This document shows positions 12,606-23,712 of a DNA stretch of 64,000 nt, piece after piece. Position numbers and translations under genes: made by a program. This DNA is from Macrotrachela quadricornifera (lineage: Eukaryota > Rotifera > Eurotatoria > Philodinida > Philodinidae): contig JAJEKB010021311.1 in the NCBI GenBank assembly GCA_022393335.1, positions 1,546,145 through 1,610,144 of the forward strand. The letters are read 5' to 3'. Under the pieces are notes generated by a model, which did no database searches, was not told the DNA's origin, and saw only the letters and a list, made by a program, of their open reading frames with translations. Position 1 is the first letter of the stretch, and each line of letters begins with the position of its first letter.

Positions 12606-15180
12606 CTTCCTAGTGGAATCAGTTATTTATTCATTTAAATGAGCGGTAAGAATATTCCATTCTTCATCTTCTTTATTAATTAATGTTAAATCAACAACCC
12701 ATAAATTTCCATATTGTTCAACTTCATCAATTTGAAAGACAGATGCCATTGAAAAAAGAACTTCATCTTCATCTTCATAAACACTTAGATAATCAATTTT
12801 AGCAAATGGAATTGAATGAGGAACATTCATATCAACATTTATTTGATAAACAACAGATGCTTCTATCTCTGGATTATCAAGTGAACCATCACCAGAAAAG
12901 AAAATAGCTGCATTTATATCATTTGTTGTTGAGAAAAAACTATTCATTGATATCAATTGTCCAATATTTTCACGAAGTTTCTTCAAATCTTTAATCTCCA
13001 TTCGTTGTCCACGATACAATGTTAATATTGATTGATTGTTAGGTAAGGAGTTAGTGTAAGAAATTTGTAATTGAGCTAATTGATTATGTAAATCATATAT
13101 ATAATAACGTAGTTTAAAAATTGTATCGATATCTTCTAATCGAAGTGATTTATTGAGAAGACGATAAAAAAATTTATCAGTTGTATACCATTTTATTGCA
13201 TCTCGATGACAATAAATTTGTTCGAATTTCTTAAGTTCATTTAAATCAGTTGGACTGTCTATATATTTAATTTGACACATTTCAATCATTTCTTTTCGAG
13301 CATATTCAGTTTGATCAAGACGTAACATAAGATCAATAAGTAGTTGAAAAGCGAGAAAAGATCCATTTTCAATGTTGAGATATCGAGTAAAAAGTTGTTG
13401 ATGTCGGCCAGAAAAAAAACTTTTTTCACCAATAGTTGCTTTCCATGGATTGATTGCAGTGCAAAATTGTTGATCATCTTCATCAACAGCTGTCAAATCA
13501 ATATTCCATCGATTATCTTCAAATTCAACTCGATCGATACGAAACAAAGATCGTAATGTAAATAAATATTCTTGTTCACCCTGATGTGTGCTAAAAAACT
13601 CAATATTTGCAAAAACCGTTTTGACACTATCTGAGTTGACAATTATTTTATAGACAGTTGGTTCAATAAATAAATTAGCCTCGACGGTACTACCAGCATA
13701 CCATTCTCCAATGGATCGTTCGAGAGATGTAGAAATGAAAGAAGTTATCGCAATCAGTTTACCAACACTTTCTTTTTGCCTATTTCTATCAGCCATATGA
13801 ATTTGTAGACCTCGAAATAAGCATAACTGTTTTAAGCTGAGTTGCTCAATTTGTTCTAACTGTTTTTGTCGAACACTTTCATGAATGTCTCGAATATATG
13901 CTCGCCATGAAAATATTTCATTAATATCATCACTACGTAATGCTCTGTTGAGATGGCGATAAAAGAAGCATTCTATGGTATACCATCGGAGAGGGTCCGC
14001 TGCTTTGTATGTACGCTCGAATTCATCAATGTGGTGGAGTTCACGCGGGTATTCCTGATAGAAAGCACGAACTCGAGGAAATATTTCATTTCTTGCGATG
14101 TCACTGTGTTGTAAATGATCAAGAACATTAAAAAAGAATCGGTACCAAAAAAATTTTGGACTATCGTCGAGTACATACTGAAATCCTTCAGTCACGATCC
14201 TAGGACATCTTATTGTTTCAATATCACAACGTATTTTTTCAGACAATGAATGAATGTTATCAAACATTCCACGAAATTGTCGACCTAGTAATAATTGTTC
14301 ATTGTACAACACATCATCAAACAAATAAATATATGATAATTGTGGTACTATTTCGAGCAAGATATTGTGAATAAAGTCAATGAATCGATTAGAAATAATG
14401 AGCATCGTGAGAGCATCTTTAGCATCATGTTGCATTAATAAATCCAAACAATTATTGATAGTATCTGCTCGTAAATAATGACAGTCAGAAAGATGATGAA
14501 ATTCTTGGCGTAAACTGGTGTCGTCGAAACAAGTATCAAATAATACAATTATAAAAATTTTGAATGATGGTGACTTGGAAGTATTGTGTAATTGAAGTGT
14601 GCGAGCAAATAAACGTGATCGAGAGACCATTATATTCTATTGTTGGAGATAGAACTAGTGCTGTTTTATAGTAATAAAAAAGAAAGCCTTTTTTCATAAT
14701 CGAAGGAACCTAAAAAGAAATTTTAATTTTAAAATCTTGTAGTATAACATTTATGTGACACCGAGATAATATTTCTCAATGTGATCACATCATTCACGAG
14801 GCAAAAAAAGATTCATAAGTAACGATAGCAAATTAGTTTTATTATGAATAACTTTTTGGTGATTAATAATTGACGGATATTACACTAAATAATACTTCAT
14901 TCTGTTTTATAGATAAAAAGATCACACTAACTATAACTTGTTTGCCAATATTCAAAACGTCAGTAATATAATAAACCGAAATGTTTTATTACGCAAGCCA
15001 AAATATTATATCTATTTGCTATATTGGATAATCTCACCTAGATGTTTTGATAATTGGAAAAAAAGCGGTTTCACGCGACTTTATTATACGAAAAAGAAAA
15101 AATCACACTCTTTTTAACATTGTCGAATTGTTTCTTTACCTTTCTTTTTATATGTTAACGATAGAAAGTAAATATTTAAG
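12606..15180. repeat. Segmental duplication, copy A
   Basis: This block matches 23695-26870 through the whole ADP-ribosyltransferase gene and through about 500 bp of noncoding DNA beyond its 5' end. The match breaks at about 14960, where copy B carries a 685-bp insertion, resumes near 15000-15170 and then is lost. Both copies have the same orientation. Confidence 0.85.
12627..14630 (-). CDS. Two-domain ADP-ribosyltransferase (R-S-ExE type)
   Basis: Intact single exon, 667 aa, ATG at 14630. Two arginine-specific ADP-ribosyltransferase-like domains are visible. The first has LFRG (Arg 273), SFISTS (297-302) and E352-Q-E354. The second has LYRGQ (Arg 540), SFFSTT (564-569) and E621-D-E623. Each ART core is preceded by the motif WYT..FFYR.LN.(A/S)LR typical of bdelloid ART proteins. 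Residues 1-200 form a separate alpha/beta-looking domain that I cannot name. The family transfers ADP-ribose from NAD to arginine side chains; the ExE pair is the catalytic signature. No signal peptide or membrane segment is seen, so an intracellular site is likely. Compared with the paralog at 23713-25716 the C-terminal half is almost identical, whereas the first ART core differs strongly. Substrate unknown. Confidence 0.85.
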   Translation of the reverse strand: MVSRSRLFARTLQLHNTSKSPSFKIFIIVLFDTCFDDTSLRQEFHHLSDCHYLRADTINNCLDLLMQHDAKDALTMLIISNRFIDFIHNILLEIVPQLSYIYLFDDVLYNEQLLLGRQFRGMFDNIHSLSEKIRCDIETIRCPRIVTEGFQYVLDDSPKFFWYRFFFNVLDHLQHSDIARNEIFPRVRAFYQEYPRELHHIDEFERTYKAADPLRWYTIECFFYRHLNRALRSDDINEIFSWRAYIRDIHESVRQKQLEQIEQLSLKQLCLFRGLQIHMADRNRQKESVGKLIAITSFISTSLERSIGEWYAGSTVEANLFIEPTVYKIIVNSDSVKTVFANIEFFSTHQGEQEYLFTLRSLFRIDRVEFEDNRWNIDLTAVDEDDQQFCTAINPWKATIGEKSFFSGRHQQLFTRYLNIENGSFLAFQLLIDLMLRLDQTEYARKEMIEMCQIKYIDSPTDLNELKKFEQIYCHRDAIKWYTTDKFFYRLLNKSLRLEDIDTIFKLRYYIYDLHNQLAQLQISYTNSLPNNQSILTLYRGQRMEIKDLKKLRENIGQLISMNSFFSTTNDINAAIFFSGDGSLDNPEIEASVVYQINVDMNVPHSIPFAKIDYLSVYEDEDEVLFSMASVFQIDEVEQYGNLWVVDLTLINKEDEEWNILTAHLNE

Positions 15181-16926
15181 TAACACTAGTGTATCTGCCA
15201 AAAAAAAAGTATAATTCATGCACGCATATTTCATTTTTCTCATATGCCTTTCGAACGACGTACACAACATACATCGAACGTATTGATTAGACCCATTTAT
15301 AGAAGAAAAGAGTATAAAAGAGACACATCCAAGCATAGTTTATAGATGCATTTGAACGCATTTAAACGGAGAAATATATCTAAACACATTCTAGTTCTTA
15401 CTGCGGTTCATTTTTGGATCAATATAGATGCATTTAAACGTATTTCAATAAATCCGTTAGTTCACACACATTTTACATCTGACTGCGTCTTTATATAATT
15501 GATTTGAAAACACGCTTTAACTAATCCATACGTTTGTGTGCGATTAGGTTACAGACGTATATCATTGCTTGGTTTGATCAAATATTTCTAAATTCATATA
15601 AGAAAATAAATATAACTTACATGCATTTGCATGTGTTTCAGAATCAAAAATAATAATCAGTTGTCTTGTAAATTAGTTGACAAGACTATTGTCAATTTAA
15701 ATATTTTTGATTGCTTCATATGACACGTTGAATATTTGTCTATGACCTAATCTATTGTTTATGATAACTAACTGAGAGAGATTCATTGTATATTATCCGA
15801 TTATTCTTTACAAATTTTCTTCATAACACTGTCATATACTCGTCTTTTATGTAATATGACATAGGTTATGAAAATTATCTATAGAAAATGTTTTCATTGA
15901 CATTTTCTGTATAACAAAATAACTTCTTTCTAACTCTTGGTCCAATAATTTATATAAGATAAGTTCCTAACTTTTCCACCATGAGAATTTTTTCACAAAG
16001 GACTAAATATTTAAATAAAGAACAATTAAAAAGTCTTGCTAAATGATCTGAATATATTTTCATTAAATTCATAGCGAATAAATTTAAAAACATGTTGTAT
16101 AATTAAACCCTTTATGTTTTTCGCTAATATGCTCATTCAAAACTAAAATGATTTGAGAAAAATACCTTAAATAAATTAATATAAATTATTACATTCATTA
16201 TGAAGAGTATAAGGTATTTTAATTGCTAAGTAGAACTCAGAGTTTTATTTCATTCCAGATTGTGTCATACTATAATCTAAGACAATTTATGTAATGACCA
16301 AAAACTTACTTATCTACACTAAGATTCAAACTTTAATTTTATATTAATAAGAAAAATTCAAAGATAATAATAATCTTTAGTAGAAGATAAGCATATACAA
16401 AAAAAAATTGTTTTACATAAGCAGATTATGTACTAAAAGTGTGCATATATTTGATTAATTTCTTTTTATTGTTGTATAATAATAACATGGCATAGCCCAG
16501 ATACAGTCTTAATTCACATTACAAGTTTGTATTCCATTATTGGAACATGAGCATTTGTTTTGTGAAAAAAATTCACTGATATTCAAAGATACTGTTGCCA
16601 ACAACTAGTTACCATTTTAAAAAGCTCAGAATTCAAGATTGTTTAGAATATCGAGTAGTCAATGATCAAAAGCATACGATTGATGTCAAACGTAGTTGAA
16701 CATAAGGTCGATGGTTTATCAGAAGAAATGATTGACTGATATTGAAAAAATTGACTGAAAAATGACATGTATAATATGAATTAACTGTTTCTACGAGCAC
16801 AATTCCACGCCATTTGAATCTTCCAAAATATGAATATTAAAAAAAGTTAAAATCAATTTGATTAATAGTATCAAAGAAGTGCGAATCAAATACTGAATTA
16901 GATATTCTAAGGCTGCGTAAATTAGT
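14631..16926. other. Intergenic: duplication flank and decayed repeats
   Basis: 14631-15180 belongs to duplication copy A. Near 15340-15520 there are several GCATTTAAACG-like words and ATGCATTT motifs, similar in style to the word arrays elsewhere in the window; similar TAGACGCA words recur near 44085-44145. The rest is AT-rich with no gene seen. Confidence 0.45.
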
Positions 16927-17671
16927 GTATATATTAAATAATAAAATATTCTTTCGAAAAAAATTGAACTAATCGATCATGCAAGCTAAACATTGATTTC
17001 AAGTCTTTTTGCAAAGTACTGTATAACATTCGCAAATTTTCAATATATATACAGCAATGCTCGAAGTACTCAAGATGCCTCTTATGGACTGTTACTATAT
17101 GAAAATATCAATACAACGTGAATAGTGATGATATGAACACATTTAATGGATTTCTTAACTTCTAGAAATTAAAATTATGGATGAGAACTTCTAAACTAGA
17201 CCAAAGACCTGTTTATTTATGCTCTAAATTGATAGAAGTTGATTCGGAAATATATTTTGCAATCTTTTTTTTCTTTAAATTTGATATCTTGTTTACTGTT
17301 TAATTTTTATAATTATTAACGAGATTATTTACCAATTATAACTGTTTATATTTAACACATTGGGCACGATTCAGTTTTTTTAGAAAATTTTTGCGAAATG
17401 TTCATTTTCATGGGCAGTTAACTTCTATAAATGCACTTAATGACCTCTTCACTATCTTCTACAAATTATTTATCGTTCTCTTCTTTGTATCACCACGTAA
17501 TGAATCACTTTTTGCGAGCAACTGGGAATTTTCCGAATTAATTTTTCGTTCCTTTTCGTATTATATATAGCACGTTCGAGAAAAAGGAGGAAATTTCTGG
17601 GTTTTTCTCCCTTATTCTTGTCTCTCTGTCGTTTTGTATATAAAGCCGATCGAAATTGTGGAATATTGCAC

Positions 17672-17839
17672 ATGTCATTTAAAGAAACCGATACAGAAGA
17701 AAGCGTTAGCTCACTAAGTGAAGTGAGTTGTTTGGATGATGATTTTGATGGAATGCATCTTGAATTTAGAAGTTCCGACGAAGAAATGACTGATGACGAG
17801 ATAGACTCACCCGTCTGGCATAAAAACCTTTTGTCCTGA
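17672..17839 (+). pseudogene. Acidic N-terminal stub, probably of a piggyBac transposase
   Basis: An ATG-initiated 55-codon frame inside the piggyBac-type element. It is rich in Ser, Asp and Glu (SVSSLSEVSC, LDDDFDG, SSDEEMTDDEIDS), like the acidic leader of many piggyBac transposases before the DDD core. No DDD core, cysteine-rich tail or further exon follows before the right terminus. The assignment rests on position and composition, not on a catalytic motif. Confidence 0.5.
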
Positions 17840-18007
17840 TTGTGGAATGTTTTTTGTCTTGATGGTTTTAACGAGAAGCATTATGCTATGTAATAAATGG
17901 TTTTAGAAATAGCGAAGGGGAACAAGATCGTCCATTATTTATAACCTCCCGCATAAGAATAAAAGAGGAAAAAGCGTCCTTCTATGAACTTTCTTGATAA
18001 AATATGG

Positions 18008-18029
18008 TGGGGCCCACCGGTGGGCCCCA
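18008..18029. repeat. Perfect 22-bp GC-rich palindrome next to the right piggyBac terminus
   Basis: A fully self-complementary 22-mer (half-site TGGGGCCCACC) abuts the right 15-bp terminal repeat and is absent from the left end. Subterminal inverted motifs are known in piggyBac ends as transposase-binding sites; that role here is inferred. Confidence 0.7.
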
Positions 18030-18518
18030 TCGTGCCCAATGTGTTAATGGATTCACCATAATACATGGCATTGCCAGTATTTTTCAGTACCTGTTTTCAC
18101 TTTTCATACTTGCGAACTAAGTTTTTTTTTGTTTTTGATCGAGCTTGAAGACCACCTTTCGTTTGAAATAATATATGATTAAATCTATTTTCTTCACGTT
18201 GAACACAACTAATAAAAGCCCATATGTGAGAGTGGGTAACAATGATGACCTTTAACATTCAAATAATATATTTAAGATCAATACATGCAGAGTAACAATA
18301 CAATGTGAATCTTCATATCGATAATATTTTGTTGTACTCGTTTTCTCATTCAATTTAAAGATAAAATTATTCATATTCAATATATTTTCCTTTTCGAGAT
18401 ATGATGGACGATTTGTTAGTGGAAAAAGTACTCATCATATCAAAAATAACTGAAAAACAGTTTGTGTATCTTTAACTATTAACGATCATCAATCAAAATT
18501 CCATTCGCACCACCATTA

Positions 18519-19712
18519 CACAGTGGGGAGCCAGGCGTACATATTCGAAAAAATTCTTTTCCAGAATCTAACAGTTTGCGTAGATACACGCATATGTGAT
18601 CTATCATTTCCTAAAATAGCGGTTAACAAAGTTTTATAGAGGCCAAGAAAAGAGCCTGCCAAGGCTTGAGCCCAGAAATCAGGATAAATAAAGAAAGTCA
18701 CGCCGCTCGGCAATATAACACAATATTCCACCAGCAAACAATAGCGAAAAAACTTGCTCACCAATAGACTTTTTGGTTAAAAAAAAATTATCGCAATTCA
18801 ATTTCAAGTAGAGTAAAAAACAAGGAGTCTCTATGCCGAAAAGCTAACCGAAAACCTACTGTTCCATATATTGAAAACCCTACAAAGAGATCACATCTGA
18901 TCAAGCACGCATTTTTACCACATATACATACATATGTATCATAATTGCTGTAGTAGCGTCAACTCATGAAATCTTTCCTAGGCTATTTTAGAAGGTGCCC
19001 AAAAATCCGAAGTCTCCAGACGGAAATTCAACTTTAGATATGCGTGTTAGACTTTGAAGGGAAACTAAGGTGACATTCGGAATCAGCTCGTCGAGCTGCA
19101 TCGAATCATATATATAAAATAGTTTTTAAAGAAAGTTTTGGTCCATTTTTAGAGCAGATCCAGGCCCGAAACTCTGCCGTTTCGGACTCTGAAAACCCTA
19201 CGAAGGGGTAACATCCGATCAAGCTAAAATTTTTACCAGATACTCCTGGACATGCATCCTATTTGTGGTAGTAGCGCCAACTCGTGAAAATTTTTGCGGG
19301 CTATTCTGCAGGATTCCCAAAAATCCATGGTTTTTGCTCGGAAATCCGATTTTCGGCTTCCATATTACGTTTTGAAGGAAAACGACTGGATACAGGTTTT
19401 TGACCGAAAATCCAGTTTTAGGCATTCATATTACATTTTGAAGAAAAATTAAGATGATATTCGGAATTAGCGCTTCAAACTACATCGAATGATATGTAGC
19501 TCAACACATTTGTCAAAAAAAAACTTTTTTCCGAAAAAAGAAGGCTGAGATCTCCAGCCATATTTTTTCGGAAAAACTTTTTTCTTAAAAAATCTTTTAT
19601 TTTCTTAAAAACAATTTTCTGAATGGTATACTGTCATTTCTTGTCAAATGGAAGCTATTCCGAAGCAAAACAACTGCATGTCCGCCTGCTTATGCAAAAG
19701 CTCCCCACTGTG
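18519..19712. mobile_element. Transib/RAG-like non-autonomous transposon with CACAGTG termini
   Basis: Both ends begin CACAGTGGGGAG in inverted orientation (18519-18530 and 19701-19712) and are flanked by the 5-bp direct repeat CATTA (18514-18518, 19713-19717). A 5-bp target duplication with CACWRTG termini is characteristic of Transib, the superfamily related to RAG1. Next to the heptamer each end has a conserved box AGGCG-ACAT. It begins 7 bp after the heptamer at the left end and 18 bp after it at the right end. The 1194-bp interior has no credible transposase frame and contains an internal tandem duplication (about 18877-19125 and 19187-19505). hAT is a less likely alternative because no 8-bp duplication is present. 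Confidence 0.65.
18877..19505. repeat. Internal tandem duplication in the CACAGTG element
   Basis: Two diverged direct copies of about 250-320 bp. Shared landmarks in order are GAAAACCCTAC, CATC.GATCAAGC, GTAGTAGCG, a CCCAAAAATCC block, ACATTCGGAAT / ATATTCGGAAT and CATCGAAT. This suggests that the element grew by internal duplication rather than carrying a gene. Confidence 0.7.
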
Positions 19713-20168
19713 CATTATTGATGAAATGTCAGAGAGAAATTAATTAATCAATGAAGATTCATATTTGTCTGTTATATTCGTGTATTTATATATGCACCAA
19801 TCAAAGAATAAACACTTTTAACGGCATCAACTAATCATATAAGAAATTCATAAGGAATGTCTTATAGCGACGTTTTATGGCTATATATTCATTTTCTTTC
19901 GACATTTTTCCTTTCACTGATTTTTCATTCGCTATTTTTCTCATTCGATATTTTTCCTGTCTTCCTTTTCCCATCATACTCATCATACAGGTCAAAAGTC
20001 ATTCATTCGATTCACATTTTAGTCACGTCATAGTCAGCTTTGCTGCCGAAAGAAAGACGTAACGATTGGCTCGATTGATTCTGAACAGATGTGTATTGTG
20101 CTATTTTTCATTATGATCTATATATGTAGGTGAAAATCGATGAGATTGATTGTATTGTAATCAAAAGA

Positions 20169-22033
20169 ATGAATGTTACAGTATTTGAAGACTTTTCAGT
20201 CGAACTCTTCGAAGAAATATTCGTGTATCTCGCTCCATACGATCTTCTTCATGCATTTGAACATCTCAACAATCGCTTTTCACGCATACTCTCCAGACAA
20301 AAACTTAGTTTACCAAACAATCGAAGAATGAGTCAAAATAATTATTCTGCTTATCTGACATCGATTCTTCCAATTCGTCCATTACAAATAGTTTATCTTC
20401 ATCTATCTGAACGATGCGCTCCCGATGCAGTAAAATGGTTTCTTCAAATGGATACTAATTTAATTTGCAGCTTTCCATTACGAAGTCTCACTATTGAAAG
20501 TGTATCTCGTCAAGCATTCGAAACATTATTATCATATTTGCATTGTTTTCCTCATCTTTACTCTGTTAATATTGATATCGGTGAATATGGATGGTATCAG
20601 AAAGAATATTCCGATCAGTCAGATGTTCATTATCTTTCTTCTATACTGAAAACAGTCCCAAAATTACGTACACTTTATCTCCGTCAAAACCCGACTTGTT
20701 CATCATTTTGTATTTATGACGAATTAAAATTGTCTCTTCCTATTGCTCATCATCTGCATACTCTATCAATCGATTTGTGTTCTTATCAAGTAATTGTTGC
20801 TCTACTTCTTCATTCGCTACCAGAACTTTGCCAACTAAATGTTTGTTTCATACCTGAAAAGTAAACAATTATTTCTTAATTTCGAATTATTTTACATGTC
20901 TACTTTCTAGCTATCAATATCTTCCAGTGTCGGTCTCGGTGAAATGGAATTGTCTTCCTAAATTGCGTAGTGTCAAACTCCAATATGCACCGAGTCTTCA
21001 TTGGGTTCTAACGCTTTTTACCGATGTGTATCAACATGGTCTATTGACGGAACTTGTTCTGATCGATTATGATCACGGAGATGCTGCAACACATACTGTC
21101 ACTGCTAAAGAACTTCACCAGTGGTTTCTGATGTCGTGCCAATGTGTTAGCTTCCGACTCGAACTTCAACAGTACCTGGAACCAGGAAAAATTCACATGA
21201 TTCAAACTTTATTTCATTACCACAGAAATGTATTCGATATTGATTGCCGATGGCGAGGATATGGTTCATGTGATATAATCATTCATTATCCAAAACAACG
21301 AACATCGAATGATATTAGCAGCAGATACGATCAAGGTGAAACTCTGGTAAGACATTGGTTTTTTATCAGAAAAATATGAATCGATTCGTTTGTTTGAAGA
21401 TTAACTCGTCTTCATTACTAGTAAAGAAATTATGTAGACGATATGACGATGAAATTCGTTTCGACCTTGATGAACAGGCGAGTCAACTCGAAGTTGCACG
21501 GTAAATGTGAACAATTCTTTATCTTCTTCAATAAATATTTGTTTATGTACAGATTTGCCTTGAACGAAGCGCTTCCACTACTCACAAGCATTGCCAAGCA
21601 TGTGTGGCCAGTTCGTATTCGTAAACTACGTATCGAAAAGAATATTAACATGTGGCTTTCTTCATTGTCCGTTGCCACTCGCGGTTCTTCGACCAAACTT
21701 GTTGATGACACTGGGATTGAAAAAGTTTATCTCAGTAGTATCAATACCTCCTTAGTCAAAATTGCTCATCAAGTTGTAGCACTTCTAGGTGGTATCAAGA
21801 AATTAACACTATGGATTGATAATACGGTAGATGTTACTTTGAATGACTTGCAAATGGCTATTCAACATATTCTTCAAGGACTTCCAACGCTTGTCTATCT
21901 CACTTGTGCCGTTCATGCGCAATCGACTCGAGCAGTTCATTTTCAAGAAATATCTGCATGGATTTTAGCGGGTAGTTTAAATCAGCCTGTTTCTTTCCGT
22001 TGTAAACGTTACATCTTAGATGTGTGGCTTTAA
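20169..22033 (+). CDS. F-box protein with leucine-rich region, four exons
   Basis: Model: 20169-20860, 20911-21346, 21400-21500, 21553-22033, giving 569 aa. Introns are 50, 53 and 52 bp with GT-AG ends; the second acceptor (AG at 21398-21399) is the least certain. The start is the first in-frame ATG directly before the F-box (about residues 4-45: FSVELFEEIFVYLAPYDLLH). The remainder carries leucine-rich repeats of the F-box/LRR type, e.g. LRSLTIES, LHTLSIDL and LRTLYLRQ. Likely an SCF ubiquitin-ligase substrate receptor; substrate unknown. Base composition is visibly richer in GC than the other two F-box genes here, suggesting an older or more constrained member. No inactivating mutation was seen. 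Confidence 0.85.
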
Positions 22034-22502
22034 TATTCATTTATTACTCATCAAATTAGTACGTTTCTATTTTGCTATACAATAAAAATTTTGCTTTATA
22101 AACTATCTGCATTTTTGCCGGGAATAAGCACCATTTCTGAGGTATAAATGTGTTGTATTTCCCGATGTCTTTGAGCTATCGATTTTCTTCATAATCCATG
22201 TTTCATGAAATCGATTAATGTATCGAAGTTGTACATCTGTATTATAGTTCAGACAAGGTTGTGTGTCAGAACTTGACAGTTGATCTAATATGTAGTGCGG
22301 CATTGTGCACGTAATAATAAATATTGATGGAATAAAAAAGTTTTTATGTCTTTAGAGTTGTTGACACATGACTTGAACCCAAGTGGCTTGTTCTGTACCA
22401 TTCAGAATAATTTTACGTCATATTATATGAAGTAGAATACAGATGTTCGATAGAAAATGTAGAACGCAAGGCACTACTACATGAATGAACATATTAATAA
22501 AT

Positions 22503-22937
22503 AGTATATATATTAAATAATAAAATATTCTTTCGAAAGCGATTGAACTAATCGATAATGCGGGCTAATCATTGATTTCAGGTCTTTTCCCAAAATATTG
22601 TATAACATTCGCAAATTTTCAATATATATACAGCAATGTGTGAAGTATTCAAGATGCCTCTTACGGACTGTTACCGTATAAAAATATCAATACAACGTGA
22701 ATAGTGAGAATGTTTATATATGCTATAATATGACAGAAGTTGATTCTGAAATATATTTTGCAATCTTTTTTCTTTAAATTTGATATCTTATGTACTGTTT
22801 AATTTTGATAATTATTAATGATATTATTTACCATTTATAACTGTTTATATTTAATAGATTGACCATAATAAATGGCGATCCCAGTATTTTTCAATACCTT
22901 TTTTCGCTTTTCATACTCGCAGACTAAGTTTTTTTCG
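22503..22937. repeat. Dispersed repeat R, copy B, with empty TTAA site
   Basis: Matches 16927-17355 plus 18044-18130. It holds one TTAA at 22851-22854 where copy A carries the piggyBac-type insertion between two TTAAs, so it preserves the pre-insertion state. Confidence 0.8.
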
Positions 22938-23694
22938 CAGAAGTTTCAGCATTTAACTCTCTACAAAACTATATAAAAGTCGATGTTATATGAACGCAAA
23001 TAGATAAAACTTTTGGCATATTTGTATGAACATACAATATTAAGAACTTTCAAATTATTACTTTTTAATTTAATTTTTTTTCATACTATGATTGTAATAA
23101 ACTGTTCACATGTTTCAAAGCCGATCGGTGCAAATCTAGCTTAGCGAAGCTCGTTATTGGAACTTATGTAATATTGGATGATATTTAATTCATTCCAGTT
23201 AAGTAGGTTCTCGTCATATTCTCTAGTATCACTCTAAAGATATTGAACAAAAAAAAACATTACATATGATCATAATATTTAATTCAGTAACATGAATCCT
23301 TCAAAAAAATGTCAAATGTTTGAAAGAAAAATAATGCCTATTTTGATGCTAGATGACTTTCTTGGAAAAGGTCTTCGACATAGTAAAAATATAGAGCTTC
23401 AAAAGATCTACGAAACGAATAGTTTGATTTATCACTGTAGTTAGGCATACGAATGAATAACTAAATAAGAACTGTCGTTTGTGCTTTGAATGTTATTAAT
23501 ATTACGTGTTCACAAAAGTGTGACAATAGTTTCATTTGGCTCTATCTTCATGATATCGATTTGTACACGATTTTTTAGAGAATTGAATGCTGAATCTTTT
23601 GCAAAAAAAATTATTCTCGAAACTACGAAACATGAAAAACATATCGAAAAGATATCAACACCGCCATTTATTAGACGAAATAATTGAAATATTT
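22938..23694. other. Intergenic, no supported gene
   Basis: AT-rich sequence between repeat R copy B and the second ADP-ribosyltransferase locus. Overlapping short open frames near 23490-23769 look like chance. Confidence 0.5.
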
Positions 23695-23712
23695 CCTAGC
23701 AAAGCTAGTTCT

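Larger units (their letters stand above)
17356..18043. mobile_element. Non-autonomous piggyBac-type transposon with TTAA target duplication
   Basis: The 15-bp ends CACATTGGGCACGAT (17356-17370) and ATCGTGCCCAATGTG (18029-18043) are perfect inverted repeats, flanked by TTAA on both sides (17352-17355 and 18044-18047). TTAA duplication is the hallmark of piggyBac. The paralogous repeat at 22503-22937 holds a single TTAA (22851-22854) at the corresponding position, i.e. the empty site. At 688 bp it is far shorter than an autonomous element. It keeps a short acidic reading frame but no catalytic domain. Confidence 0.9.
16927..18130. repeat. Dispersed repeat R, copy A, split by a piggyBac-type insertion
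   Basis: 16927-17355 and 18044-18130 match 22503-22937 in order and orientation. The copies differ by small indels and, at TTAA 17352-17355, by the 688-bp insertion listed next. The repeat has no coding potential and no obvious terminal inverted repeats, so its own nature is unknown. Confidence 0.8.

Noticed and set aside
13344..13556. Plus-strand frame within the ADP-ribosyltransferase gene
   Set aside because: Antisense shadow of a long conserved coding frame.
22365..22400. GGGTTCAAGTC on the minus strand as a tRNA B-box
   Set aside because: The flanks do not form a cloverleaf; a chance match.
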